DNA of 64,000 bases from Microbacterium sp. SORGH_AS_1204 (GCF_030818935.1 NZ_JAUTBD010000001.1:1116001-1180000); one strand, 5' to 3'; shown: positions 42,345 to 51,708, counted from the first letter of the stretch. Numbers and translations: made by a program. Notes: generated from the letters alone by a model not told the origin.

Positions 42345-43367
42345 GTGAGCAGCGTGACCCTCGCCGACGTGGCCCAAGCGGCCGGCGTCTCGACCGCCAC
42401 CGTTTCGCGCGTCCTGTCCGGCTCCCGGCCGGTCCGCGCCGACATCGCCCGCCAGGTGCGAACGACCGCCGATCGCCTCGGCTATCGCGGCAACGGCATC
42501 GCGCGTGCGCTGCGGCAACAGCGCACGGATGCCGTGGGCGTGGTCGTCCCGAGCATCCTGAACCCCTTCTTCACCGCGCTCGTCGACAGCATCGAGGGCG
42601 CGCTCCACGACACGGGCAAGCAGCTCGTGCTCTGCGACTCGCGGCAGGATCCCGAGCTCGAGGCGCAGCACCTCCGCCTCCTGGTCGAGCGGCACGTCGA
42701 CGGCATCGTCGTCAGCCCGTGCGACGCGACCGCCAGCATCGACGCCGTCAGCCGCACCGCCGCGCTCGTGCCGCTGGTGCAGCTGGACCGGCGCGTCGAC
42801 GTCGCCGAGACGGACTGGGTGGGGCTCGACGACGACCGGGCGCTGGGGATCGTGCTCGAACACCTGCACGCGCGGGGAGCGCGCCGCGTGGCCTTCGTCA
42901 CGTCGCGCATGACCAACTCATCGACGGTCGACCGTCTGCGCGGCTTCGAGGACGGCGTCCGCCGGCTGGGGCTCTCTGTCGTTCCGGACGGCATCGTCCT
43001 CGACGACTTCTCCGTCGACAGCGGCGAACGGGCGGCGGGCGCCCTCCTCGACCGGGAGACCGACCGACGACCCGACGCAATCGTGTGCGCCGACGATCTG
43101 CTCGCCATCGGCGTGCTGCGCGCGTGCCATGAGCGCGGTGTGGCGGTGCCCGACGAGGTGCAGGTGACGGGTATAGACGACATCGTCTTCAGTCGCTACG
43201 TCTCGCCGCGGCTCACCACCCTCGCGCAGCCGACGGCGCAGATGGCCGAAGAGGCGCTGCGTCTTCTGGCGCAACGCGCCGTCGGGGCAGCCCGCGACGC
43301 TCCGACCATCCGTCTCGCGCTGCGCCCGAGTCTCGTCGAGCGCGAGAGCACGAGGGGACAGGCGTGA
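42345..43367 (+). CDS. LacI-family transcriptional regulator
   Basis: 340 aa. N-terminal HTH (VTLADVAQAAGVSTATVSRV) and hinge (GIARALRQQ), then a ligand-binding domain (VGVVVPSILNPFFTALVDSI, DGIVVSPCD, VTGIDDIVFSRYVSPRLTT). GTG start at 42345 directly follows the divergent region. It likely controls the phosphotriesterase-led operon and its own unit. The next gene, an M20 hydrolase, overlaps its stop (GTGA), so regulator and enzyme are co-expressed. Confidence 0.9.
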   Translation: MSSVTLADVAQAAGVSTATVSRVLSGSRPVRADIARQVRTTADRLGYRGNGIARALRQQRTDAVGVVVPSILNPFFTALVDSIEGALHDTGKQLVLCDSRQDPELEAQHLRLLVERHVDGIVVSPCDATASIDAVSRTAALVPLVQLDRRVDVAETDWVGLDDDRALGIVLEHLHARGARRVAFVTSRMTNSSTVDRLRGFEDGVRRLGLSVVPDGIVLDDFSVDSGERAAGALLDRETDRRPDAIVCADDLLAIGVLRACHERGVAVPDEVQVTGIDDIVFSRYVSPRLTTLAQPTAQMAEEALRLLAQRAVGAARDAPTIRLALRPSLVERESTRGQA

Positions 43368-44482
43368 CCGCGCCGATCGCGTCCACGGCATCCGTCATCG
43401 AGCTCACTCGGCACCTGCTGCGCCGCGACGCCACGACCGGCACCCCGGGAGAACGCGTGGCTCTCGCCGAGCTCGCGGAGCTGGTCGGCAGCCTCGTCGG
43501 CGACCTCGCCGACGTCCGCCTCGATTCCGATGGCGGCGCGCTGGCCGTCGTGCCCGACCGTACCGCCGGTCCGGTGCTGTTGTTCTCATGCCACATCGAC
43601 ACGGTGCCCGTCGACGACGCGGAGGCGTGGGAGCATCCCCCCTTCGGGGCCGTTCTGCGTGACGGCGTTCTCCACGGCCGCGGGGCGTCGGACATGAAGT
43701 CCGGACTCGCCGCGGCGATCCTCGCCGTGCGCGACGGCCTGCGCGGCGGCCGCGACATCGCTCTTGCGGTCACGACCGGAGAAGAGGCGGGATGCCTCGG
43801 GGCTCCCGCCCTCGGCGCGCTCCTCGGCGACGAGGTGCTGCGCCGGGTGGCTGCCGTGATCGTGCCGGAGTCGACCGACAATGCCGTCGCGCTCGGGCAC
43901 CGCGGAGCCTTCTGGGTGAGCGTCGAGATGGAGGGTGTGGCCGCGCACGGCAGCACACCCGAGCGCGGCGTCAACGCGGTCCTGCGGCTGGCCGACGCGA
44001 TCGGCGGCCTGAACACGCTCCCCCTGCGCGAGCACGCCGCCCTGGGCCGTGAATCGGTCAACGTCGGCACGTTCGTGGGCGGGATCGCTCCGAACATCGT
44101 CCCGGCCGCGGCGCTCGCCCGCATTGACCATCGCGTGGTGGATGCCGACGTCTCCGCGATCGCGGACTGGTGGCGCGCGCGGGCCGACGACGTGCGCACC
44201 GAGCTGAGGCTCGATCCGGTCTGGTCGGACGCGACCCACGACTGGATCGCGTCGCTCCCGGCGCCGCCTGCGCCCGGTCCGGTGTCGTACTTCACCGACG
44301 CCTCCGTGCTCGTCGGCCTTCTCGCGCCGTCCACCCCGATCGTCGTGTGGGGACCGGGCGATCCGTCGACCGTGCACGCTCGCAACGAACGGGTCGAGGC
44401 GGCTGCCGTCGAACGGGCCGCGGAGCTGTACCGCGTCGTGGTCGACGCGTGGCATCCCCGGGGCGGACGTCCCCGGGGCTGA
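43364..44482 (+). CDS. M20-family metallohydrolase
   Basis: 372 aa. Motifs FSCHIDTVPVDDAEAW (His, Asp), GRGASDMKSGLAA (bridging Asp), TTGEEAG (catalytic and ligand Glu), IVPESTDN and the lid start AHGSTPERG are present. Acts as a deacylase or carboxypeptidase-like enzyme, probably on an N-acyl intermediate. It differs clearly from the M20 protein at 25 kb, which has a longer lid. Coupled to the LacI-type gene by a 4-bp overlap; last gene of the catabolic locus. Confidence 0.87.
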   Translation: MTAPIASTASVIELTRHLLRRDATTGTPGERVALAELAELVGSLVGDLADVRLDSDGGALAVVPDRTAGPVLLFSCHIDTVPVDDAEAWEHPPFGAVLRDGVLHGRGASDMKSGLAAAILAVRDGLRGGRDIALAVTTGEEAGCLGAPALGALLGDEVLRRVAAVIVPESTDNAVALGHRGAFWVSVEMEGVAAHGSTPERGVNAVLRLADAIGGLNTLPLREHAALGRESVNVGTFVGGIAPNIVPAAALARIDHRVVDADVSAIADWWRARADDVRTELRLDPVWSDATHDWIASLPAPPAPGPVSYFTDASVLVGLLAPSTPIVVWGPGDPSTVHARNERVEAAAVERAAELYRVVVDAWHPRGGRPRG

Positions 44483-44643
44483 CGTCCGCGCCGCTACGAG
44501 GGGCCGCGGCACGCCTTCGGGCGCCCTCGGAGCGTGTGCGCTCGGCGGGAGCGTGTGGTTTCGGCGGGAGCGCACGCCGGGCGCCGGCCGGGGGCCGGGC
44601 CGCCGCGCGGCCTCGTTGCCTCCCGCGGCATCCTCTGGCATGA

Positions 44644-44666
44644 TTACTGAACGATCGGTCGGAAAA
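44644..44666. promoter_or_regulatory. Operator of the first paa block (PaaR-like)
   Basis: TTACTGAACGATCGGTCGG plus AAAA: imperfect palindrome centred on CGATCG. The same sequence recurs at 51929-51953 before paaA. No TetR-type regulator gene is in this window. Confidence 0.75.
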
Positions 44667-44721
44667 CCTCGCGGGTGAGGTGGAGGCGACCCCGCCAGAG
44701 TCGGCGGGGGAGAGGATGGCG

Positions 44722-45912
44722 ATGTCGCAGGCGTTTCTCATCGGCGGTGCGCGCACCCCGGTCGGGCGGTACGGCGGGGCGCTGGCATCCGTTCGTCCCG
44801 ACGATCTGGCGGCCCTGGTGGTCGGCGAAGCCGTGAGGCGCGTGGGCGTTCCCGTCGAGGCGATCGACGAGGTCATCCTCGGGGCCGCCAACCAGGCCGG
44901 CGAAGACAACCGCAACGTCGCGCGCATGGCGGTTCTGCTCGCGGGGCTCCCGGATGCCGTTCCCGGGCTGACCGTCAACCGCCTCTGCGCCTCGGGCATG
45001 AGCGCGATCGCGCTGGCCGCGCAGGCCGTGCGGGCCGGAGACGCCGACGTCGTCGTCGCCGGCGGTGTTGAGTCGATGACCCGCGCGCCCTGGGTGCAGG
45101 CGAAGCCCGAGAAGGCGTGGGCGAAGCCGGGAGCAACGTTCGACACCTCGATCGGCTGGCGCTTCACCAACCCGCGGCTCGCTGCGCGCGACAAGGCGAC
45201 CTTCACGATGCCCGAGACCGCTGAAGAGGTGGCCCGCGTCGACGGCATCTCGCGAGCCGACGCCGACGCGTTCGCCCTGCGCAGCCACGAGCGGGCGGTC
45301 GGGGCACAGGATGCCGGGCGCTTCGCCGACGAGATCGTCGCCGTCGAGACCGCCCGAGGAACCGTCGACACCGATGAGGGGCCCCGCCGGGACACCTCCC
45401 TCGAGGTGCTCGCGGGCCTTCGACCCGTCGTGAAGGGCGGCGAGGTGGTGACCGCGGGCAACGCGAGTTCGCTCAACGACGGAGCGTCGGCGATCGTCGT
45501 GGCCAGCGCCGAGGCGGTCGAGCGATACGGCCTGCGACCGCGGGCCCGGATCGTCGCGCACGCGTCGGCGGGTGTCGCGCCCGAGATCATGGGACTCGGA
45601 CCCGTGCCCGCGACCGAGAGAGCGCTCGCGAAGGCCGGGCTTTCGGCATCCGATCTCGGCGCCGTCGAACTCAACGAGGCGTTCGCCTCTCAATCGCTCG
45701 CGTGCATACGCCGGCTCGGCCTCGACTCCGAGACCGTCAACGCCGACGGCGGGGCGATCGCGCTGGGCCACCCGCTCGGGTCGAGCGGATCGCGGCTGCT
45801 GGTGACACTGCTCGGCCGGCTCGAACGCGAGGGTGCGCGATACGGCCTCGCGACGATGTGCGTCGGGGTGGGGCAGGGGGCGGCGATGATCGTGGAGCGG
45901 GTCGATGGGTGA
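44722..45912 (+). CDS. paaJ: Thiolase (3-oxoadipyl-CoA / 3-oxo-5,6-dehydrosuberyl-CoA type)
   Basis: 396 aa. Acyl-accepting Cys in LTVNRLCASGMSAIALAAQ, His in ELNEAFASQSLA/ADGGAIALGHPLGSSGSR and the C-terminal Cys in ATMCVGVGQGAA. In phenylacetate degradation it cleaves the two oxo-CoA intermediates with CoA. First gene of the block downstream of the palindromic operator. ATG 44722 (MSQAFLIGG) is preferred over 44716 because GGGGGAGAGG then sits at the right distance. The paaF start overlaps its stop by 8 bp. The symbol rests on context. Confidence 0.85.
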   Translation: MSQAFLIGGARTPVGRYGGALASVRPDDLAALVVGEAVRRVGVPVEAIDEVILGAANQAGEDNRNVARMAVLLAGLPDAVPGLTVNRLCASGMSAIALAAQAVRAGDADVVVAGGVESMTRAPWVQAKPEKAWAKPGATFDTSIGWRFTNPRLAARDKATFTMPETAEEVARVDGISRADADAFALRSHERAVGAQDAGRFADEIVAVETARGTVDTDEGPRRDTSLEVLAGLRPVVKGGEVVTAGNASSLNDGASAIVVASAEAVERYGLRPRARIVAHASAGVAPEIMGLGPVPATERALAKAGLSASDLGAVELNEAFASQSLACIRRLGLDSETVNADGGAIALGHPLGSSGSRLLVTLLGRLEREGARYGLATMCVGVGQGAAMIVERVDG

Positions 45913-46771
45913 GACCGCGGGGCCCGACGCAAAGTCAGCGATGGGCACAATCTCCGTTCCGAAAGCCGCGCGGGCGGCTGAGGATACGCGAATCGCTGAG
46001 GTTGTGCGCGAGTCCGCGCCCGCCGCGCAGTCCGACGCGCCCCGCCTCCGCATCGACGCCCGTGACGACCGCGTGATCGCGACCCTCGACCGCCCCGAGC
46101 GCCGCAACGCGATCGACCAGGCCATGGTCGACGAGCTGCACGCGCTGTGCGCCGACCTCGAGGAGCATCCGCGCACCCTCGTCGTCACCGGGGCGGGCGG
46201 GATCTTCGCCGCGGGTGCCGACATCGCCCAGCTGCGCGAGCGCACCGGCGACGACGCCCGCCGCGGCATCAACGCGACCGTCTTCGACCGCATCCGTCAC
46301 CTGCCCATGCCTGTGATCGCCGCGGTCGACGGCTACGCGCTGGGCGGGGGAGCCGAGCTCGCGTACGCCGCCGACATCCGCATTGGCAGCCCGCGCGTGC
46401 GCTTCGGCAACCCCGAGCCCGGCCTCGGCATCATCGCAGCCGCGGGTGCCGCGTGGCGCCTGCCCGAGATCGTCGGCCACGCCCGCGCGAGCGAGCTGCT
46501 GCTGACCACCCGGGTGATCGACGCCGACGAGGCGCTCGCCTGGGGGTTGCTCTCGAGCGTGCACGAGCCCGACGACCTGCTTGCTGCCGCCCACGCGATC
46601 GCCGACCGCATCGCCGCCAACTCCGTGCGCGCGACGATCCTCACCAAGCGTGCTCTCCTCGCCCCTCGGTCGCATCACCCCGCGATCGACGGCGAGCTGC
46701 AGGCCGAACTCTTCGACAGCGCCGACAAGCGTGCGCGCATGACCGCGTTCCTGGAGAGGAAGAAGAAGTGA
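45905..46771 (+). CDS. paaF: Enoyl-CoA hydratase, PaaF-like
   Basis: 288 aa. Crotonase fold from about residue 47. Oxyanion-hole region VTGAGGIFAAGADI and GYALGGGAELAYAADI, and both catalytic Glu are present (GGGAELAYAAD, FGNPEPGLGI), which fits a true hydratase (2,3-dehydroadipyl-CoA). About 45 extra N-terminal residues precede the fold when starting at ATG 45905; ATG 45941 is an alternative. The gene starts inside the thiolase end and its stop overlaps the next start (GTGA). Confidence 0.83.
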   Translation: MGETAGPDAKSAMGTISVPKAARAAEDTRIAEVVRESAPAAQSDAPRLRIDARDDRVIATLDRPERRNAIDQAMVDELHALCADLEEHPRTLVVTGAGGIFAAGADIAQLRERTGDDARRGINATVFDRIRHLPMPVIAAVDGYALGGGAELAYAADIRIGSPRVRFGNPEPGLGIIAAAGAAWRLPEIVGHARASELLLTTRVIDADEALAWGLLSSVHEPDDLLAAAHAIADRIAANSVRATILTKRALLAPRSHHPAIDGELQAELFDSADKRARMTAFLERKKK

Positions 46772-47706
46772 CCCAGCTCGACACCACGTCTCCCGCCCGC
46801 GCGGGGGCCGCGCCCGGAACCGACACCGCGCTCACGCCCGACACCGCGTCGGCCGGCATCACGGCATCCCTCCCCGAAACCGTCGGCGTGCTCGGCGGCG
46901 GGCGCATGGGCGCCGGGATCGCGCACGCGTTCCTGCTCGCCGGCGCCCGCGTCCACGTCGTCGAGCGCGACGCCGCGGCAGCCGATGCCGCGCGCGAGCG
47001 CGTCGAGACGGCCCTGACCCGCTCGGCGCAGAGGGGCGCGAAGACCCCGGATGCCGACACCCTCACCCTCGGCACCGACCCGGCCGCGTTCGCCGACGCG
47101 GGTCTCGTCGTCGAGGCCGTCCCCGAGGACCGCGCCCTGAAGCTCGACGCCCACGCGCGCATCGAGGCAGCCGTGCGCGACGGCGCGGTCGTGGCATCCA
47201 ACACCTCCTCCATCTCGATCGACGCGCTCGCCGCGTCGCTCGCCCGGCCTGAGCGCTTCCTCGGCCTGCACTTCTTCAATCCCGTGCCCGCGTCGGCGCT
47301 GGTCGAGGTCGTCACGGGAGCCGCCACCGCACCGGAGGTGGTCAGCGCGGCGACGACCTGGGTCGAGGCCATCGGCAAGACCGCCGTCGTCGTGCGCGAT
47401 GCGCCGGGCTTCGCGTCGAGCCGGCTCGGCGTCGCCCTCGGCCTCGAGGCGATCCGCATGCTCGAGGAGGGCGTCGCCTCCGCGCACGACATCGACACGG
47501 CGATGGAGTTGGGCTACCGGCATCCCATGGGACCCCTGCGCACGACCGACATCGTCGGGCTCGACGTGCGTCTGGGCATCGCCGAAGAACTCGAGCGCGC
47601 GTTCGGCGCGCGCTTCACCCCGCCCGCACTGCTGCGAGAGCTCGTCGCCCAGGGCCACCTGGGCCGCAAGACCGGCCGCGGATTCTACGAATGGAGCGCA
47701 CGATGA
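46768..47706 (+). CDS. paaH: 3-hydroxyacyl-CoA dehydrogenase (PaaH-like)
   Basis: 312 aa. An approximately 40-residue Ala/Thr-rich N-terminus precedes the NAD fold (VGVLGGGRMGAGIAHAFL), then SNTSSISIDALAA, the catalytic His in LGLHFFNPVPAS and the C-terminal dimer domain (DAPGFASSRLGVALGLEAIR, LGYRHPMGPLRTTD). It oxidises 3-hydroxyadipyl-CoA in the paa pathway. Half the length of E. coli PaaH, which is a two-domain form. GTG start at 46768 overlaps the paaF stop; the stop overlaps the paaZ ATG. Confidence 0.85.
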   Translation: MTQLDTTSPARAGAAPGTDTALTPDTASAGITASLPETVGVLGGGRMGAGIAHAFLLAGARVHVVERDAAAADAARERVETALTRSAQRGAKTPDADTLTLGTDPAAFADAGLVVEAVPEDRALKLDAHARIEAAVRDGAVVASNTSSISIDALAASLARPERFLGLHFFNPVPASALVEVVTGAATAPEVVSAATTWVEAIGKTAVVVRDAPGFASSRLGVALGLEAIRMLEEGVASAHDIDTAMELGYRHPMGPLRTTDIVGLDVRLGIAEELERAFGARFTPPALLRELVAQGHLGRKTGRGFYEWSAR

Positions 47707-49784
47707 CGTTTCTCCCCAGCTACGTGAACGGGTCCTGGTGGACGCCCGATGCCGATCCCGATGCCGCGGTCGTGCGCGACGCCTCCACGGGTGACGAGAT
47801 CGTGCGGGTGAGCACGAAGGGGCTCGATCTGGCGGGAGCCATCGCCTACGCCCGCGAGACCGGACAGCGCAGTCTCGGCGCGCTCACCTTCCCCCAGCGC
47901 GCGATGGTGCTGAAGAACCTCGCGATCGCGCTGAACGAGCGCCGCGAGGAGCTCTACGCCCTGTCGGAGCGCTCCGGGTCGACCCGCCGAGACTCGCTCA
48001 GCGACGTCGACGGCGGCATCGGCGTGCTCTTCACCTTCTCGTCGAAGGCGCGACGGGAGCTCCCCGCGGGGACGGTCGTGCTCGACGGCCCGGTCGAGCC
48101 CCTGTCGAAGGACGGCTCGTTCCTCGGCCGGCACGTCTACACGCGCCTGCCCGGGGTCGCCGTGCAGATCAACGCCTTCAACTTCCCGATGTGGGGCGCG
48201 CTGGAGAAGTTCGCGCCCGCGTTCCTGGCCGGGCTCCCCACGATCGTCAAGCCCGCGACCCCGACGGCGTACATCGCCGAGGCGTGGGTGCGGATCGTCG
48301 TCGAGACCGGACTCCTGCCCGAGGGCTCACTGCAGCTGGTCAGTGGCAGCGTTCCGGGGCTCTTCGACCTGCTCAACCTCGGCGACACGGTCGGCTTCAC
48401 CGGCAGCGCCTCGACCGCCGAGCGCCTGCGCGCCCAGGCGAAGCCCGGTGTGCGTTTCACGAGCGAGACCGACTCGATCAACGCCTCGATCCTCGGCCCT
48501 GACGCCGTGCCGGGAACCCCCGAGTTCGACGCGTACGTGAAGCAGCTCCTCGTCGAGCTGACCACAAAGGCGGGCCAGAAGTGCACGGCGATCCGCCGCG
48601 CGATCGTGCCCTCGGGAATGACGGATGCCGTGGCCGAGGCGTTGCGCGCGAAGATCGCCGAGCGGGTGGTCATCGGCGACCCGCGCGCCGAGGGCGTGAC
48701 GATGGGGCCCGTCGTGTCGGTCGAGCAGCGCGACGAGGTGCTGCGTCAGGTCCGCGCGCTCGCCGACGCCGGCGGCCGTTTCGTCGTCGGATCCACCGAG
48801 GCCCCCGCGGGGGTGCCCGCCGAGGGGGCGTTCCTGCAGCCGATGCTCCTGTCCTTCGCGGATGCCACGACCCCGGCCGTCAACGACATCGAGGCGTTCG
48901 GGCCGGTCGCGAGCATCGTCGAATACGCCGACGTCGCCGAGGCGGCGGCCATCGTCGCCCGGGGTGGGGGTTCGCTCGTCACCAGCGTCGCCACCCACGA
49001 CCCCGGCGTCGCGACCGAGCTGCTCACGCGCATGGGCGCGATGAACGGCCGCGTGCTCTTCCTCGACCGCGACGATGCCCGCACCTCGACCGGCCACGGT
49101 GCGCCCGTCCCGCACCTCGTGCACGGCGGCCCGGGCCGCGCGGGCGGCGGTGAGGAGCTCGGCGGCATCCGTTCGGTGCTCCACTACATGCAGCGCACGG
49201 CGATCCAGGGCTCCCCGCGTATGTTGACCGCGCTCACCGGGGTGTGGCATCCGGGAGCCGACGTCGACGCCACCGGCATCCATCCGTTCCGCAAACCGCT
49301 GTCCGATCTCCGGATCGGGGATGCCGTGGAGTCGGCCGAGCGCGAGGTCACCCTCGACGACATCGAGGTGTTCGCGCGCTTCACCGGAGACACGTTCTAC
49401 GCGCACATGGACGAGGAGTCCGCCGCGGCGAACCCCTTCTTCCCGGGGCGCGTGGCGCACGGGTACCTGCTCGTGTCGTGGGCGGCGGGCCTCTTCGTCG
49501 ACCCGGAGCCGGGGCCGGTGCTCGCGAACTCGGGCCTGGAGAACCTGCGCTTCGTGACGCCCGTGTCGCCGGGCGACCGCATCCGGGTGTCGCTCACGGC
49601 GAAGCAGATCACCCCGCGCGAGACCGACGAGTACGGCGAGGTGCGCTGGGATGCCGTGATCCGCAATCAGGATGCCGAGATCGTCGCGCAGTACGACGTG
49701 CTGACGCTCGTGGCGAAGACGTGGGCTCCGGCGGGAGCGCTCGAGGTGGAGCCCGCCGCGCAGCCCGCGGGAGTGCCCGCATGA
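47703..49784 (+). CDS. paaZ: PaaZ, oxepin-CoA hydrolase / aldehyde dehydrogenase
   Basis: 693 aa. N-terminal ALDH domain (about 1-520) with QINAFNFPMWGALEKFAPAF, the Glu region FTSETDSINASIL and catalytic Cys in TTKAGQKCTAIRRAIV. C-terminal MaoC-like hydratase (about 545-680) with VFARFTGDTFYAHMDEE and FFPGRVAHGYLLVS (Asp, His). It opens the oxepin ring and oxidises the semialdehyde. ATG 47703 overlaps the preceding stop; the stop overlaps paaI. Confidence 0.93.
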   Translation: MTFLPSYVNGSWWTPDADPDAAVVRDASTGDEIVRVSTKGLDLAGAIAYARETGQRSLGALTFPQRAMVLKNLAIALNERREELYALSERSGSTRRDSLSDVDGGIGVLFTFSSKARRELPAGTVVLDGPVEPLSKDGSFLGRHVYTRLPGVAVQINAFNFPMWGALEKFAPAFLAGLPTIVKPATPTAYIAEAWVRIVVETGLLPEGSLQLVSGSVPGLFDLLNLGDTVGFTGSASTAERLRAQAKPGVRFTSETDSINASILGPDAVPGTPEFDAYVKQLLVELTTKAGQKCTAIRRAIVPSGMTDAVAEALRAKIAERVVIGDPRAEGVTMGPVVSVEQRDEVLRQVRALADAGGRFVVGSTEAPAGVPAEGAFLQPMLLSFADATTPAVNDIEAFGPVASIVEYADVAEAAAIVARGGGSLVTSVATHDPGVATELLTRMGAMNGRVLFLDRDDARTSTGHGAPVPHLVHGGPGRAGGGEELGGIRSVLHYMQRTAIQGSPRMLTALTGVWHPGADVDATGIHPFRKPLSDLRIGDAVESAEREVTLDDIEVFARFTGDTFYAHMDEESAAANPFFPGRVAHGYLLVSWAAGLFVDPEPGPVLANSGLENLRFVTPVSPGDRIRVSLTAKQITPRETDEYGEVRWDAVIRNQDAEIVAQYDVLTLVAKTWAPAGALEVEPAAQPAGVPA

Positions 49785-50401
49785 GCCTGCGGCCGATGAT
49801 GCAGCGCGACCGGGCGTCGGCGATGCTCGGGATGGTCGTCGAGCACGACGCCCCGGGGGAGTCGCGCGTGTCGATGACCGTGCGCGACGACATGCTCAAC
49901 GGCTTCGCCATCACCCACGGCGGGCTCGTCTTCACTCTCGCCGACACCGCGTTCGCCATCGCCTGCAACGAGGACGAGCGGGTCACCGTCGCCGGCGGTG
50001 CCGACATCACGTTCCTGAAGTCGACGACCGCGGGGCAGACGCTCACCGCAACGGCCGCACGGCGGGCTCGAAGCGGACGCACCGGCCTCTACGACATCCG
50101 CGTCACCGATGAGACGGGCGACCTCGTCGCCGAGGTGCGCGGTCGCAGCATCACGACCGACCGGCAGCCGCCGGTGGCTGAGCCCGTTGAGGCCCGGCGG
50201 GCTCCGGTCCCTTCGACGGGCTCAGGGGCCTCGGCTGCTCCGGTGGCTGAGCCTGTTGCGGCCCGGCGGGCTCCGGTCCCTTCGACGGGCTCAGGGACCT
50301 CGGCTGCTCCGGTGGCTGAGCCTGTCGAAGCCTCCGGCCCCCGACCAGCGAACAACCCCGAGCGCGACGGCGCGCTCGCCACCACGGAGGTGTCTCGATG
50401 A
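49781..50401 (+). CDS. paaI: PaaI thioesterase with repeat-derived C-terminal extension
   Basis: 206 aa. Residues 1-130 are a hotdog thioesterase with the PaaI pattern (RDDMLNGFAITHGGLVFTLA, DTAFAIACN), which removes stalled CoA thioesters. The last 75 residues are foreign to the family: two and a third copies of a 23-residue unit (VAEPVEARRAPVPSTGSGAS and on), encoded by 69-bp repeats built from a mobile-looking palindromic element. The extension is likely disordered. The stop overlaps the paaK start (ATGA), so the insertion had to keep the frame open. Confidence 0.87.
   Translation: MSLRPMMQRDRASAMLGMVVEHDAPGESRVSMTVRDDMLNGFAITHGGLVFTLADTAFAIACNEDERVTVAGGADITFLKSTTAGQTLTATAARRARSGRTGLYDIRVTDETGDLVAEVRGRSITTDRQPPVAEPVEARRAPVPSTGSGASAAPVAEPVAARRAPVPSTGSGTSAAPVAEPVEASGPRPANNPERDGALATTEVSR
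50173..50334 (+). repeat. 69-bp tandem repeats from a REP-like palindrome, inside paaI
   Basis: Units start at 50173, 50242 and (partial) 50311. Each holds GGTGGCTGAGCC near the left and CTTCGACGGGCTCAGGG near the right, which are complementary to each other over part of their length (GGCTGAGCC...TTGAGG with CTTCGACGGGCTCA). Related sequence occurs in paaC at 53257-53319. Confidence 0.88.
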
Positions 50402-51708
50402 CCATGACCGTTTTCTCGCGCCCCGACTTCCTGGCATCCGTCGATCCCACCGGCATCCCACTCGAGAGGCTCCGCGCCCTGCAGCTCGAGCGCCTGCGGG
50501 GGACCGCGCGCCACGCGTACGACAACGTCGCGCTGTACCGCCGCAAGTTCGACGAGGCGGGCGTCCACCCCGATGACATCCGGAGCCTCGACGACATCCG
50601 CCTGCTGCCGTTCACGACCAAGGCCGACCTGCGCGAGACCTACCCCTTCGGCATGTTCGCCGTACCGATGTCGGACGTGCGTCGCATCCATGCCTCCTCT
50701 GGCACGACCGGGCGTCCCACGGTGGTCGGATACACCGCCGGCGACCTCGACCGCTGGGCCGACCTCGTCGCGCGCTCGCTCAGCGCGGCCGGCATCCGCG
50801 CGGGCGACCGCGTGCACAACGCCTACGGCTACGGCCTGTTCACCGGCGGCCTCGGCGCGCACGCCGGTATCGAGCGGCTCGGCGCCACGGTCATCCCGAT
50901 GTCGGGTGGGCAGACCGCGCGCCAGGCGCAGCTCATCCAGGACTTCGCACCGGATGCCATCCTCTGCACGCCGAGCTACCTCCTCACCATCGCCGACGCA
51001 CTGGAGGCGGCGGGCGTCGACCCGCGGTCGACCTCCTTGCGGGTCGCCGTGCTCGGGGCGGAGCCCTGGACCAACGAGATGCGCCGCGAGATCGAACGCC
51101 GCCTCGACCTCGTCGCCGTCGACATCTACGGCCTGAGCGAGGTGATGGGCCCGGGTGTGGCATCCGAGAGCGCGTTGACGAAAGACGGCCCGCACATCTG
51201 GGAGGACCACTTCCTCCCCGAGACGATCGACGGCGACACCGGTCAGCCCGTGGCCGACGGCGCGCTCGGCGAACTGGTGTTCACCTCGCTCACGAAGGAG
51301 GCGTTCCCGGTCATCCGCTACCGCACCCGCGACCTCACCCGCCTGCAGCCCGGCACCGCGTTCCCGGCGATGCGGCGCATCGAGAAGATCACCGGCCGCA
51401 ACGACGACATGATCATCCTGCGCGGCGTGAACCTCTTCCCGACGCAGATCGAGGAGATCGTGCTCGGCATCGAGAAGCTGACCCCGCACTTCGTGCTCGA
51501 GCTGCGTCGCGAGGGGCGAATGGATGCCATGACCGTGCGCATCGAACGGCATCCGGCCCTGGAGCGAGAGGTGTGCGAGGCCGCCGGTGTCGTGCTGCAG
51601 CAGCGCATCAAGGTGCTGATCGGCACGACGGTCGACGTCCGCGTCGAGGAGCCCGGGGTGCTGCCCCGCAGCGAGGGCAAGTACAAGCGGGTGTACGACC
51701 TGCGCTGA
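50398..51708 (+). CDS. paaK: Phenylacetate-CoA ligase
   Basis: 436 aa, usual length. Adenylate-forming enzyme: P-loop-like HASSGTTGRPTVVGYT, YGYGLFTGGLGAHAGIERLG, VLGAEPWTNEMR, YGLSEVMGPGV, RTRDLTRL and GRNDDMIILRGVNLFPTQ. It activates phenylacetate to phenylacetyl-CoA, the entry step and the source of the inducer in known PaaR systems. Last gene of the first block. No ribosome site stronger than GGAGGTG at 50386 is needed, given the ATGA overlap with paaI. Confidence 0.95.
   Translation: MTMTVFSRPDFLASVDPTGIPLERLRALQLERLRGTARHAYDNVALYRRKFDEAGVHPDDIRSLDDIRLLPFTTKADLRETYPFGMFAVPMSDVRRIHASSGTTGRPTVVGYTAGDLDRWADLVARSLSAAGIRAGDRVHNAYGYGLFTGGLGAHAGIERLGATVIPMSGGQTARQAQLIQDFAPDAILCTPSYLLTIADALEAAGVDPRSTSLRVAVLGAEPWTNEMRREIERRLDLVAVDIYGLSEVMGPGVASESALTKDGPHIWEDHFLPETIDGDTGQPVADGALGELVFTSLTKEAFPVIRYRTRDLTRLQPGTAFPAMRRIEKITGRNDDMIILRGVNLFPTQIEEIVLGIEKLTPHFVLELRREGRMDAMTVRIERHPALEREVCEAAGVVLQQRIKVLIGTTVDVRVEEPGVLPRSEGKYKRVYDLR

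Noticed and set aside
50173..50334. Insertion sequence in paaI
   Set aside because: No transposase or terminal repeats, only short palindromic units in tandem.
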